Positions 8,831-17,471 are shown, counted from the first letter of the stretch. The stretch is DNA of 64,000 nucleotides from Deltaproteobacteria bacterium (GCA_020632995.1 JACKEN010000014.1:117974-181973), one strand, 5' to 3'. Numbers and translations are program-made. The notes: generated by a model from the letters alone, not told the origin.

Positions 8831-11800
8831 CAGGCGTCCTCCTCCAGCGCCTCGACCTTGGAGGGGACGATGACGTAGACGGCGGGGATCACCACCAGGG
8901 TGAGGAGGGTGCTGAGCACGAGGCCCGAGCCCACCGTGATCGCGAGGGGGGCCCTGAGCTCGCCGCCCTCACCGAAGCCCATCGCCATCGGCACGAGGGC
9001 GAGCGTGGTGGTGAGGGTGGTCATGAGGATCGGGCGGAGGCGCACGTGGCCCGCCCGCACCACCGCCTCGACCTTCTCGATCCCGTCGCGCCGGAAGCGG
9101 TTGATGGTGTCGATGAGGACGATCGCGTTGTTGACCACGATGCCCACCAGCATCACCGCGCCGATGAGCACGATCACCGTCACCGTGGTGTCCGTCGCAA
9201 GCAGGCCTGCAACAACGCCGATGAGCGCGAGCGGGATGGTGAGGAGCACGATGAAGGGGTGGATCAGCGACTCGAAGGTCGAGGCCATCACCAGGTAGAC
9301 GAGGAAGATGGCCAGGAGCACCGCGAACTGCAGGCTCTGGAACGAGACCTCCATCTCCCGGTTCTGCCCGCCGATCTCCGCCGCCATCCCGGTGGGCAGC
9401 GCGGTGTCGGCCAGGACCCGCTCCACCTCGTGGATCGCGCTCCCGAGGCTCCGGCCCTCGAGGTTGGCGGTGATCAGCGCGGCCCGCTGCTGCTGCAGCC
9501 GGTGGATCTCGGCCGGCCCCCGGGCGGGGACCACGTCGGCCACCGAGAGCAGGCGGAGGTTGGTGCCGTCGGGGCCGGGCACCACGAGGCGGCGCACGTC
9601 CTCGAGGGTGGCCCGGGTCGACTCCTGGTTGAGGATGCGGATGTCGATCTGCCGGTCGGCCTCCTTGAAGCGGGTCGGCACAACGCCCTGCACCCGCTGG
9701 CTGAGGGTCTGGGAGAGCGCGCCGATGTCGAGCCCGAGGGCGGCGAGGCGCCGGCGATCGAAGATGACCTGCACCTCCGGGTTGCCCGCCTCGAGCGAGG
9801 AGCGCACGTCGACGAAGCCGGGTCGCCCGCCGAGGTCCTCGGCCAGCTTCAGCGAGGCGTCGCGGAGGCGGTCGAGGTCGTCCGAGAAGAGCGCCACCTC
9901 GATCGGGGTCTCGAGGGTGAAGTAGCTCGGGCGCCCCAGCCGCACCTGGGCGTCCGGGATGCCCGCGAAGGCGGCCCGGAGCTCGTTGGCCACCCGGGCC
10001 TCCAGCAGCGGGTCGCTGCGATCCTTCAGGTTCACGTCGACCTGGGCCAGGTTCTCGGCCTTCGTGCCCACCGAGAGCCCGCCCGCGCCCTGGCGGCGGC
10101 CCACCGTGGCGTGGTTCTGGCCCACCGCAGGCTCACTTGCGATGGTCTTCTCCATCCACTCCACCACCCGGTCGGTGGCGGTGAGGGAGGTGCCCTCGGG
10201 CATCTTCAGCTCGAAGAAGAACTCGCCGGAGGTGAGGGGCGGGATCAGCTCGGTCTGCAGGCCCTCGGACGCGAGGATGGCCCCCGCGAACATGAGGACC
10301 GCCACCCCCACGGTGAGGAAGCGGGCCCGCACCGCGCCCCGCACCAGGCCGTCGTACATGCGCGACGCCCAGCCGAGCGGCACCCCGGACTCCGCCTCCG
10401 GGCTCGGCGCGGCCTTGGTGTTCTTGCTGCGGCCCTGGGCGCTGAGGGTCGGGATCAGCGTCACCGCCACCGCGAGCGAGGCCATGAGGCTGATCGCGAC
10501 CGTGAAGGCCTGGTCGCGGAAGAGCTGCCCCGCCACGCCCTCCACGAACACGATCGGGAGGAAAACCGCCACCGAGGTGAGGGTCGACGCGGTGACCGCC
10601 GCCCCGACCTCCGAGGCCCCCTGGATGGCGGCCTTCATGATGTGCAGGCCCTCTTGCCGCTTTCGGTGGATGGACTCCAGCACCACGATGGAGTTGTCGA
10701 CCACCATGCCGATGCCCAGGGTCAGGCCGCCCAGGGACATGATGTTGAGGCTGATCCCCGCCTGGTACATCACCATGAAGGTCGCGAGCACCGACAGCGG
10801 GATGGCGGTGGCGATGATCAGGGTGCTCTTCAGGTCGCGCAGGAAGAACAGGAGCACGAGCACCGCGAGCACGCCGCCGATGAGGGTCGCGTCGCGCACC
10901 TCGTCGATCGACTGCTCGATGAAGCGCGACTGATCGAACAGGACGGTGATCGTGTAGCCCTCGGGCAGCTTCTTGCGCCACTCCTCGAGCCGCTCGTCGA
11001 GGGCCCGCGCCGCGCTCACGGTGTTGGCGTCGCCCTCCTTGAAGAGCGCGATCTCGACGCTCTCCTGGCCGTTCACCCGGGTGATCTCGTCGCGCTCCTT
11101 GGACCCCCGGTGGATGATCGCGACGTCCTTCAGGCGCACCGCGCGGCCGTCGTTCTCTTCCACGATGAGGTCGGCCAGCTCCTCGACCGTGTCGAACTCG
11201 TTCACGGTGCGGATGAGGAACTCCTGCTCGCTCCCCTTCAAGGAACCGCCGGGCAGGTTGACGTTGGCCGCGGCCACCGCGGCCCGCACCTGCTCGAGGG
11301 GGAGCTTCAACGCGGCCAGGCGCTCCTGATCGATCTCGACCCGGATCTCCTCCTCGTAGCCGCCCCGCACCTGGGCCGACGCCACCCCGGGCACCGTCTC
11401 GAACGCGGGCTTCAGCTTGCGCTCCGCGATGTCACGCACCGCGGTCAGGGGCGGCGGGCCCACCACCGCGAGGCGCACGATCGGATCGAGCGAGGGGTCG
11501 AAGCGAAGGACGATCGGGTCCTCGGCCTCCTCGGGGAGGACCACGCGATCGAGCTTCTCGCGCACGTCCATCGCGAGGCCCGCCATGTCCGAGCCCCACG
11601 CGAACTCCATCGTGACCTCGGAGACCCCGGAGCGGGACACCGAGTGGATGCGCTCCAGGCCCCGCAGGACGCCCGCGGCCTCCTCGACCGGGCGGGTGAC
11701 CATGGTCTCCACCTCCTGCGGCGCCGCGTCCGGGAGGTTGGTCTGGATGGTGAGGGAGGGGTGCGCGATGTCGGGGAAGAGGTCGACCGCGAGGCGCTGG

Positions 11801-11889
11801 TAGCCGACGACGCCGAAGGCCACCACCGCCAGCGCGAACATCAGGACGCTGACCCGCCGGTGGACGGCGATGGTGATCAGCCCGTGCAT
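8830..11889 (-). CDS. RND-family efflux transporter, first pump subunit
   Basis: A 1019-residue RND transporter, clearly paralogous to the following gene but divergent in sequence. It has TM1 at about 13-30 (VLMFALAVVAFGVV), two periplasmic porter loops and two multi-helix membrane blocks. The TM4 motif is LGIGMVVDNSIVVLES with Asp398-Asn399. A basic/acidic linker near residues 480-500 joins the repeats. The ATG follows the adaptor's TAG stop without any gap. With the adaptor and the divergent TolC-like gene it makes a full tripartite pump. Export of hydrophobic or cationic toxins or of a metabolite is possible, and sequence does not decide. Confidence 0.95.
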   Translation of the reverse strand: MHGLITIAVHRRVSVLMFALAVVAFGVVGYQRLAVDLFPDIAHPSLTIQTNLPDAAPQEVETMVTRPVEEAAGVLRGLERIHSVSRSGVSEVTMEFAWGSDMAGLAMDVREKLDRVVLPEEAEDPIVLRFDPSLDPIVRLAVVGPPPLTAVRDIAERKLKPAFETVPGVASAQVRGGYEEEIRVEIDQERLAALKLPLEQVRAAVAAANVNLPGGSLKGSEQEFLIRTVNEFDTVEELADLIVEENDGRAVRLKDVAIIHRGSKERDEITRVNGQESVEIALFKEGDANTVSAARALDERLEEWRKKLPEGYTITVLFDQSRFIEQSIDEVRDATLIGGVLAVLVLLFFLRDLKSTLIIATAIPLSVLATFMVMYQAGISLNIMSLGGLTLGIGMVVDNSIVVLESIHRKRQEGLHIMKAAIQGASEVGAAVTASTLTSVAVFLPIVFVEGVAGQLFRDQAFTVAISLMASLAVAVTLIPTLSAQGRSKNTKAAPSPEAESGVPLGWASRMYDGLVRGAVRARFLTVGVAVLMFAGAILASEGLQTELIPPLTSGEFFFELKMPEGTSLTATDRVVEWMEKTIASEPAVGQNHATVGRRQGAGGLSVGTKAENLAQVDVNLKDRSDPLLEARVANELRAAFAGIPDAQVRLGRPSYFTLETPIEVALFSDDLDRLRDASLKLAEDLGGRPGFVDVRSSLEAGNPEVQVIFDRRRLAALGLDIGALSQTLSQRVQGVVPTRFKEADRQIDIRILNQESTRATLEDVRRLVVPGPDGTNLRLLSVADVVPARGPAEIHRLQQQRAALITANLEGRSLGSAIHEVERVLADTALPTGMAAEIGGQNREMEVSFQSLQFAVLLAIFLVYLVMASTFESLIHPFIVLLTIPLALIGVVAGLLATDTTVTVIVLIGAVMLVGIVVNNAIVLIDTINRFRRDGIEKVEAVVRAGHVRLRPILMTTLTTTLALVPMAMGFGEGGELRAPLAITVGSGLVLSTLLTLVVIPAVYVIVPSKVEALEEDA

Positions 11890-12969
11890 CTAGAGGTCCT
11901 GCTTGGCGCCCGGCTCGCCGCCGCGCTCCAACACCTTGATCGCCTGCCCATCCTTGAGCCCGTGCTGGCCCTTCACCACCAGCACCTCGCCCGGCTTCAG
12001 CCCCTCGAGGATCTCGGCGTCGGCCCCGCGCACGAAGCCCACCTTCACCAGGCGCCGCACCGCCTTGTCGGCGTCGGCGAGGAACACCACCTGCTCCTGC
12101 GCGTCCTCGACCACCGCGATCCGGGGCACCAGCACCGCGTCGTCGTGGCGCTCGGTCACGATGCGGACCTCGGCGAAGTCACCGGGCCGGGTGCTCGGCG
12201 GGTAGCTGGGGATCTCGACCGTCACCTTGATCGTGCCGCTGGCCGGATCGATCACCGGGCTCACCAGCCGGATCTTGCCCTGCAGCTCTGCCCCGCTCCC
12301 GTCCAGGGTCAGCTCGACCACCTGGTCCTGGGCGAGGCGCTTGAACTCCTTCGAGGGCACGTAGACCCGCGCGAGGAGCGGATCCATGTCGGCGACCAGG
12401 AAGAGCGTGGTGCCGGCCGGCGCGGGCTGACCCACGTCCACCGCCCGCTGCACCACGCGGCCCGCGAAGGGCGCCCGCACCACCGCGCGCGACAGGGTCA
12501 GCCGGGCCAGGTTCTCTTCCGCCTCGGCCGCCTCGAGGTCGTGCTTCACCGTCTCGAACTCCTCGGCCGTGGCCAGCTCCTTCTGCAACATGACCTTCAA
12601 ACGGTCGTGCTGGCTGCGGAGCCGCGAGGTGCGCGCGGCGGCCTGGTCGAGGCGGTACTGGTAGTCCTCGCTCTCGAGGCGGGCGAGGATCTCGCCCTCC
12701 TTCACCGCGTCGCCCTCCTCGTGGAGGATGGCGCGCACCACGCCCTCCACCCGCGCGAGCACCGGAGCGGAGCGCTCCGCCTCGAGCGTGGCGGTGGTGA
12801 CGTAGTAGCTCGAGATGCTCCCGCGCGCGGCGACCTGGGTCGCCACCGGCACCGGTGGGCGCTCCACCGGACCCTTGTTCGCGGGCGCGTTCGAAGAAGA
12901 AGCTACGCTCTCACACCCGCCCACAAGCAGGAGCAACGGGAGCGTCCGCCAGAGATCCTGCCGGGCCAT
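11890..12969 (-). CDS. RND efflux periplasmic adaptor (membrane-fusion lipoprotein)
   Basis: 359 residues. The N-terminus MARQDLWRTLPLLLLVGGC is a lipoprotein signal with lipobox LVGGC and Cys19, so it is anchored by lipid. The lipoyl/barrel-sandwich halves flank a coiled-coil hairpin (about 100-150: YRLDQAAARTSRLRSQHD and following). The typical second lipoyl motif VRAPFAGRVVQRAVDVGQ is present, then beta-barrel and membrane-proximal domains. It is the first gene of the pump operon and links the RND subunits to the outer-membrane channel. A 179-nt spacer separates it from the divergent TolC-like gene and probably holds promoters for both; none is clear by eye. Confidence 0.94.
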   Translation of the reverse strand: MARQDLWRTLPLLLLVGGCESVASSSNAPANKGPVERPPVPVATQVAARGSISSYYVTTATLEAERSAPVLARVEGVVRAILHEEGDAVKEGEILARLESEDYQYRLDQAAARTSRLRSQHDRLKVMLQKELATAEEFETVKHDLEAAEAEENLARLTLSRAVVRAPFAGRVVQRAVDVGQPAPAGTTLFLVADMDPLLARVYVPSKEFKRLAQDQVVELTLDGSGAELQGKIRLVSPVIDPASGTIKVTVEIPSYPPSTRPGDFAEVRIVTERHDDAVLVPRIAVVEDAQEQVVFLADADKAVRRLVKVGFVRGADAEILEGLKPGEVLVVKGQHGLKDGQAIKVLERGGEPGAKQDL

Positions 12970-13148
12970 GACCGAAGATTAAGCGTCCCCGGTTCGAGCG
13001 GCGCAAGGTCAATTCTGGCTTCCGCACCGCGCAGTCCGGTCGCCATGACACAACGGTGACAATCGGTCGGTCTTGGACGGCCTCGACCTCGTGATGGGCG
13101 TCGCAAGCGAGTTGCCTTGAGCCTGGCGCTGGGCAAGCCTCCCTGCCC

Positions 13149-14534
13149 ATGCACGCCGTCTGCCTCGCCCTGCTGGTGGCTGGCCAGTCCTCGCCCGAGC
13201 TCCCCGCCGGGCCCATCGAGCTGGAGGCGGCGGTCGAGATGGCGCTGGCCCACGCCAACGAGATGATCCAGGCGAAGCAAGACCGCCTGCTCGTCGAGGT
13301 CGAGTACATGGAGGCGCTCTCCGCGGTGCTGCCTCGCTTCGATCTCAGCATGTCGGGCGGTGAGTTCTTCTCCGGCAAGCGCTACATCGAGTCCCGCAAC
13401 CCGGTCCCGGCCCAGCTCCCCACCAAGATCCCGCAGTTCACCTTCGGCCCCTTCGTCGATGCCCAGGCCAACCCATACAGCAACCCGCAGTTCTCGCTCG
13501 GCCTCACCGGCCGACAGCTCATCTACGACGGCGGGCGCTGGTGGAAGGCCCTGGACCGGGTGGACGACCTGCGCGAGGCCCGGAGCGCGGCCCTGGACGC
13601 GGTGCGCAACCGGGTGCGATCCCAGGTGGTCCAGGGCTTCTATGCCCTCGAGAAGGCGCGGCGCGCGATCACCACCTTCGAGGCCCAGCTGGCGGTGGAT
13701 CGGGCTCAGGTGGCGCGGGCGCAGGGGATCGTCGACGCGGGCCGCGGCTCTCGCGTCGACGTCGCCACCGCGGAGCGGAACCTGATCCAGGACGAGATCC
13801 AGCTGAACGCCTTCCTGCGGGACGAGGCCCAGGCCCGGCGCACCTTCAACCTCCTGCTCGGGCGCGACCCCCAGCTCCCCGCCGACCTCGCGGTGCCCGC
13901 CACCGTCACCGCGACCGCCACCCCGAGCGCGGTGGTGCCGCCGCTCGATGACCTCCTCGGCCTGGCCATGGACCACCGCCCCGAGCTGAAGGACCTCAAG
14001 GCCCAGCTCAACGCCCTCGGCGAAGAGGTCGGCATCGCCGCCGCCGGCTACTGGCCCACCGTGACCCTGGACGCCAACTATCGGCGCTCGAGCCGAAAGC
14101 CCTTCCGCGTGATCGGCAACCCGTTCGAGAACTACCTCGCGACCCTCGACCTCACCATTCAGTGGAATCTATTCGAGGGACGAGCGACGGAGGCCCGGGT
14201 CCAGCGCGCTCGCATCAACCTGAAGAAGCAGGCCGCCGCCTTCGAGAACCTGGAGCGCCAGACCCGGGCCGAGGTGGAGGACCGCCGCGAGGAGCTCGAG
14301 CGGCAGCGCCGCATCCACGCCCTCGCCCTGTCTCAGGTGAAGGTGGCCCAGGAGGCGGTGCGGCTCGCCCGGGGCCTGTTCACCGCTGGCCGCGGCACCT
14401 CGTTGGAGCTGCGGGACGCCGAGCTCCGCCTCACCCAGGCCCGGCTCACCGTGATCAGCGCCCGGCTCGACGTCGAGGTGGCCCGGGCCGCCCTCGCCTA
14501 CGTGGTGGGCGTCGACCCCTTCAAGGAGGGCTGA
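13149..14534 (+). CDS. TolC-family outer-membrane efflux channel
   Basis: 461 residues with two internally similar halves, each with long alpha-helical stretches rich in Ala, Arg and Glu (RSQVVQGFYALEKARRAI; RTFNLLLGRDPQLP; LEDLERQ-type helices), as in the TolC barrel-and-tunnel fold. A short hydrophobic N-terminus (CLALLVAG) is a weak signal peptide. It is divergent from the adaptor/RND operon and is the obvious outer-membrane partner. Its 3' end overlaps the convergent TetR gene by 14 nt. Confidence 0.93.
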   Translation: MHAVCLALLVAGQSSPELPAGPIELEAAVEMALAHANEMIQAKQDRLLVEVEYMEALSAVLPRFDLSMSGGEFFSGKRYIESRNPVPAQLPTKIPQFTFGPFVDAQANPYSNPQFSLGLTGRQLIYDGGRWWKALDRVDDLREARSAALDAVRNRVRSQVVQGFYALEKARRAITTFEAQLAVDRAQVARAQGIVDAGRGSRVDVATAERNLIQDEIQLNAFLRDEAQARRTFNLLLGRDPQLPADLAVPATVTATATPSAVVPPLDDLLGLAMDHRPELKDLKAQLNALGEEVGIAAAGYWPTVTLDANYRRSSRKPFRVIGNPFENYLATLDLTIQWNLFEGRATEARVQRARINLKKQAAAFENLERQTRAEVEDRREELERQRRIHALALSQVKVAQEAVRLARGLFTAGRGTSLELRDAELRLTQARLTVISARLDVEVARAALAYVVGVDPFKEG

Positions 14535-15072
14535 TCAGGGTCGCGTGGAGGGCCCGCAGGCTCGCGGCGGAGATCGCGGGGCTGCCGTAGCTCCTCAGCG
14601 CGAACTCCCCGATCAGGGCCCGGTACATCAACTCGGCCCGGCGCCGCGCCTCGGTCTTGCCCATCCCCACCTCCGCCAACAGGCCGCTCACGTAGCGCAC
14701 CCGGCGCTTGTCCACCCGCTGGACGGCGGCGCGGGCGGCCTCGTCCCGGGCCGCCCAGGCCCTGAGGGCGGTCTCGAGGAGGTCCACCGTGCGCGGGGTC
14801 TGGAACACCCGCTGGGCGAGGGCCCAGAGCCGGTCCGCGGGCGGGCCGGGGTGCCCCTCGACCTCGTCGATGATCGCCTGGGTGGCCTCCTGTTCCCAGG
14901 CCTCGAGGAGCGCGGTCAACAGGGCCGCGCGATCCGCGAAGTGCCAGTAGAAGCTGCCCTTCGAGACCTTCAGGTCCTTGGCCAGGAGCTCCACCCGGAC
15001 CTGGTCCACCCCGTCCTGACCGAGGCGACGCACCGCGGCGTGGATCCAGTCGCTCGGGCTCAGGCGGGCCAC
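14521..15072 (-). CDS. TetR/AcrR-family transcriptional regulator
   Basis: A repressor of about 183 residues. The N-terminal helix-turn-helix (LAKDLKVSKGSFYWHFADR) is the classic TetR signature, followed by a helical ligand-binding domain. Two starts compete. The GTG at 15072 gives MARLSPSDWIH. The ATG at 15111 adds 13 residues but would place one operator palindrome inside the gene. I prefer the GTG: a candidate promoter TTGAGT-17 nt-TATGGT ends six bases before it, which implies a nearly leaderless mRNA. The divergent gene at 15142 shares the operator region. Self-repression and control of the neighbour are inferred. The inducer is unknown. Confidence 0.9.
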   Translation of the reverse strand: MARLSPSDWIHAAVRRLGQDGVDQVRVELLAKDLKVSKGSFYWHFADRAALLTALLEAWEQEATQAIIDEVEGHPGPPADRLWALAQRVFQTPRTVDLLETALRAWAARDEAARAAVQRVDKRRVRYVSGLLAEVGMGKTEARRRAELMYRALIGEFALRSYGSPAISAASLRALHATLISPP

Positions 15073-15075
15073 CCC

Positions 15076-15104
15076 TTGACCATACGCGCTCGTATGGTTT
15101 AACT
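15076..15104 (+). promoter_or_regulatory. Candidate sigma70-type promoter for the membrane protein/tdk operon
   Basis: TTGACC (15076-15081) and TTAACT (15099-15104) are separated by 17 bp. Operator 1 fills the spacer and operator 2 follows the -10 element. A strong Shine-Dalgarno (GGAGGTGA, 15131-15138) follows. Confidence 0.55.
15081..15096. promoter_or_regulatory. TetR operator 1 (palindrome)
   Basis: CATACG-CGCT-CGTATG is a perfect 6+4+6 inverted repeat. It sits inside the spacer of the candidate rightward promoter and just upstream of the preferred TetR start, where bound repressor would block both genes. Confidence 0.75.
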
Positions 15105-15108
15105 CAAA

Positions 15109-15124
15109 CATACGCGACCGTATG
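15109..15124. promoter_or_regulatory. TetR operator 2 (palindrome)
   Basis: CATACG-CGAC-CGTATG has the same arms as operator 1. The two centres are 28 bp apart, close to an integral number of helical turns (2.7), so two dimers could bind on a similar face. It covers the expected transcription start of the rightward gene. Confidence 0.75.
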
Positions 15125-15141
15125 GTCGAAGGAGGTGACCC

Positions 15142-15903
15142 TTGAGCGGATGGATCTCCCTTGCCTCGCTGGTGTTCCTGGCCTGCGCCCACTCCTACCT
15201 GGGCGAGCGCCTGATCCTCGTGCCGCTGTTCCGGAGCCCCGGGTGGCAGGTGGGCATCCCTCGGAGCGGGGCGCAACGCGTCCTGCGCTTCGCCTGGCAC
15301 CTCACCTCGATCGCGTGGCTGGGCCTCGGGGCGGTGATCGTCGGCGCCCCGGTCGGCCTCGCGGTGGCCGCGGTCTCCCTCGCCTCGAGCCTGGTGGTGC
15401 TCCTGGCCATGCGCTCCCACCTCGCGTGGCCGGTGTTCCTCCTCGGCGGTCTGGCCGCCCTCGAGGCCGAGGGCCGGCTCCCCGAGCTCGTCCGAAGCGG
15501 CGCGGTCGTCGCGGCGGTGGTGGTCGCGGTGGGCGCGGCGGCCCTGCATGTCTACTGGGCGGCGGGCGGCCGGTGGGGCCTGGCTCGGGCGATCCCCCAG
15601 ACCCCGGACGGCGCCCCGCGGTTCCGGCCCGGCCGCCTCCTCACCCTGGCGGTGGCGGGCCTGCTGGGCGCCTTCGCGGCCCTGGTGTTGGCGACGGCCC
15701 AGGGCGGCGCCCCGACCTGGGTCCGCCTGGGCACCGCCGGCGCCCTACTCGTGCTCGTGGTCCGCGCGGTGGGCGACGGCCGGATGGTCGGGTTCTCGAA
15801 GCGCCTGCGCACCACCGCCTTCGGCCGCGCCGACGACCTCGTCTACACCCCACTCGTGGTGTTGATGGCGGTGGGCGCGGGCATGGCTTTGGTTCCCGCC
15901 TGA
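15142..15903 (+). CDS. Multi-pass membrane protein with C-terminal DUF3995-like domain
   Basis: 253 residues, almost entirely hydrophobic. The start is a TTG placed 3 nt after GGAGGTGA, which decides it. The first half (1-125) contains SLASLVFLACAHSYLGERLILVPLF and AWHLTSIAWLGLG, about three to four helices. The second half, from AALHVYWAAGGRWGLARAIP to the end, resembles DUF3995, a small membrane domain usually seen alone. Both halves begin with a His-containing helix, so this may be a fusion or internal duplication. The gene is under the divergent TetR operators and is followed by thymidine kinase after 25 nt. No function is known. Confidence 0.85.
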   Translation: MSGWISLASLVFLACAHSYLGERLILVPLFRSPGWQVGIPRSGAQRVLRFAWHLTSIAWLGLGAVIVGAPVGLAVAAVSLASSLVVLLAMRSHLAWPVFLLGGLAALEAEGRLPELVRSGAVVAAVVVAVGAAALHVYWAAGGRWGLARAIPQTPDGAPRFRPGRLLTLAVAGLLGAFAALVLATAQGGAPTWVRLGTAGALLVLVVRAVGDGRMVGFSKRLRTTAFGRADDLVYTPLVVLMAVGAGMALVPA

Positions 15904-15928
15904 GCCCGCATCGGGTAAGAGGCCCCCC

Positions 15929-16528
15929 GTGGCCAAGCTGTACTTCTACTACTCGGCGATGAACGCGGGGAAGAGCACCACCCTGCTCCAGTCCGACTAC
16001 AACTACCGGGAGCGCGGGATGCGCACCCTGCTCTTCGCCCCGAAGCTCGACGACCGCCACGGCGTCGGTCGCATCACCTCGCGGATCGGCCTCGGCGCCG
16101 AGGCCTACGCCTTCGACCGGGACTACGACCTGTTCGTCCACACCCAGCGGGAGCACGAGAAGGGCAAGCTGAGTTGCGTGCTCGTCGACGAGGCGCAGTT
16201 CCTCACCCCGGCCCAGGTGCTCCAGCTGACCTTCGTGGTCGACCGCCTCAAGATCCCGGTGCTCACCTACGGCCTGCGCACCGACTTCCAGGGCGAGCCC
16301 TTCGAGGGCTCGAAGTACCTGCTCGCCTGGGCCGAGGAGCTGGTGGAGATCAAGACGGTCTGCGCCTCGGGCAAGAAGGCCACGATGAACGCGCGCCTCG
16401 ACGCGAACGGGGAGCGGGTGTGGGCGGGGGCCCAGGTGGAGATCGGCCACAACTACGTGGCGATGGCGCGGGATCAGTTCGACCTCGAGCGGGTCTCGCC
16501 CATCGGCTACCACCCGCCCGAGGAGTGA
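15929..16528 (+). CDS. tdk: Thymidine kinase (type II)
   Basis: 199 residues; phosphorylates thymidine (and deoxyuridine) in nucleotide salvage. The Walker A motif SAMNAGKST (9-17) and the catalytic DEAQF (87-91) are intact, as is the nucleoside-binding TYGLRTDFQGEPFEGS. The zinc-binding knuckle of the family looks degenerate: Cys145 is followed by ASGKKA, and the later Cys/His positions read YVAMARDQF. The start is GTG with AAGAGG upstream. It probably shares the transcript of the membrane protein 25 nt before it. A deoxynucleoside kinase of the unrelated dNK family lies at 62.5 kb. Confidence 0.93.
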   Translation: MAKLYFYYSAMNAGKSTTLLQSDYNYRERGMRTLLFAPKLDDRHGVGRITSRIGLGAEAYAFDRDYDLFVHTQREHEKGKLSCVLVDEAQFLTPAQVLQLTFVVDRLKIPVLTYGLRTDFQGEPFEGSKYLLAWAEELVEIKTVCASGKKATMNARLDANGERVWAGAQVEIGHNYVAMARDQFDLERVSPIGYHPPEE

Positions 16529-16538
16529 GCAGGACGGG

Positions 16539-17381
16539 CTAGAACGGGAAGTTGCTGTAGCTGAACACCAGCCAGCTGTCGTCCTTCTGCTTGCCGATCA
16601 GGAGCCGGTACTCGCAGTCGCCGTCCTCCTGGATGAAGTGCTCGGCCAGCTCCACGCTCTTGAACTTCGAGACGGGGATGAACTGCGCGCCCAGGCCCTC
16701 GGCCACGTCGGAGAAGATCCGCTCGTGCTGGACGCCTCTGTCGTCGTCCCAGTTCTCCTTCTCCTCGGCCCCGATCTCCTTGAAGGAGCCCGCGAGGTCC
16801 GCCACCGCGGCGGAGCCCTTGACCGATGAGAACCACTCGCCGATCTCGGCGTCGGTGAGGTCGTCGTAGCCCACGACCTTCCGGAGGATCTCGGCCCGCG
16901 ACATGGTCTTCGGGTAGACGTCCACCCCCATGTACTTGCCGTAGTCGTTGATCGACGGGATCTCGCTCGCCGCCACCGCCGCGGTCAGGGCGGGGCTCGG
17001 CGCCACCACCTTGGGGTCGTTGGCCGGCTTGCTGGGCGCCTTGCCCCGCAGGGTCAGCATGTCGTCCTGCAGGTCCGCGGGCAGCTTGCGGATGTCGACG
17101 AGCGAGAGCTTCTGGTCGGCGCCCGCCGCCTTCTCGGTCTCGCGCCGCACGTAGCGGGCGCCGCTGTCGATCACCGTGTCGGCCGTGGCCCAGGAGCGCC
17201 CGGTGCGCTCGAAGTAGTTGCGGGCGTTGTCGGCGTAGATGCCCTCCATGCCCGCCGCCTTCTTGGGGGTGAGGCGAGCGCTGTCGCCCGCCGCGTCACG
17301 GACCGCGGCGGCGAAGCCGCGGGTCCAGGCCTTGGAGGCCTCGTCGGGGGTGGGCGTGGTGGGGAGGGCGATCTTGGCCAT
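16539..17381 (-). CDS. Hypothetical protein
   Basis: A 280-residue soluble protein without signal peptide or membrane segment. A Thr/Pro-rich N-terminus is followed by an Ala-rich helical region, a Pro/Ala linker (about 115-130), and a C-terminal half with mixed charge ending in RLLIGKQKDDSWLVFSYSNFPF, which looks like a compact alpha/beta domain. AGGAG lies 9 nt before the ATG, supporting the start. It converges on thymidine kinase with 10 nt between stops. I do not recognise the family and see no catalytic motif. Confidence 0.8.
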   Translation of the reverse strand: MAKIALPTTPTPDEASKAWTRGFAAAVRDAAGDSARLTPKKAAGMEGIYADNARNYFERTGRSWATADTVIDSGARYVRRETEKAAGADQKLSLVDIRKLPADLQDDMLTLRGKAPSKPANDPKVVAPSPALTAAVAASEIPSINDYGKYMGVDVYPKTMSRAEILRKVVGYDDLTDAEIGEWFSSVKGSAAVADLAGSFKEIGAEEKENWDDDRGVQHERIFSDVAEGLGAQFIPVSKFKSVELAEHFIQEDGDCEYRLLIGKQKDDSWLVFSYSNFPF

Positions 17382-17471
17382 GGCTGTTGCTCCTGTAGGA
17401 GTGAGTACGACCTATATCGACATCACCTCACCCGAGTTGCGGGCTTCCACTGTGACGCCTCGGTGTCAGCG

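Noticed and set aside
5657..8878. 1073-codon plus-strand frame opposite the RND genes
   Set aside because: His/Glu/Gly/Leu-rich composition typical of the antisense of GC-rich coding DNA; the RND protein on the other strand is unmistakable.
9046..13059. 1337-codon plus-strand frame opposite the pump operon
   Set aside because: Same antisense composition; covers three well-identified minus-strand genes.
13019..13148. Short direct repeats near 13060 as an operator for the efflux genes
   Set aside because: No clear dyad or repeated arm could be confirmed by eye in the adaptor/TolC gap.
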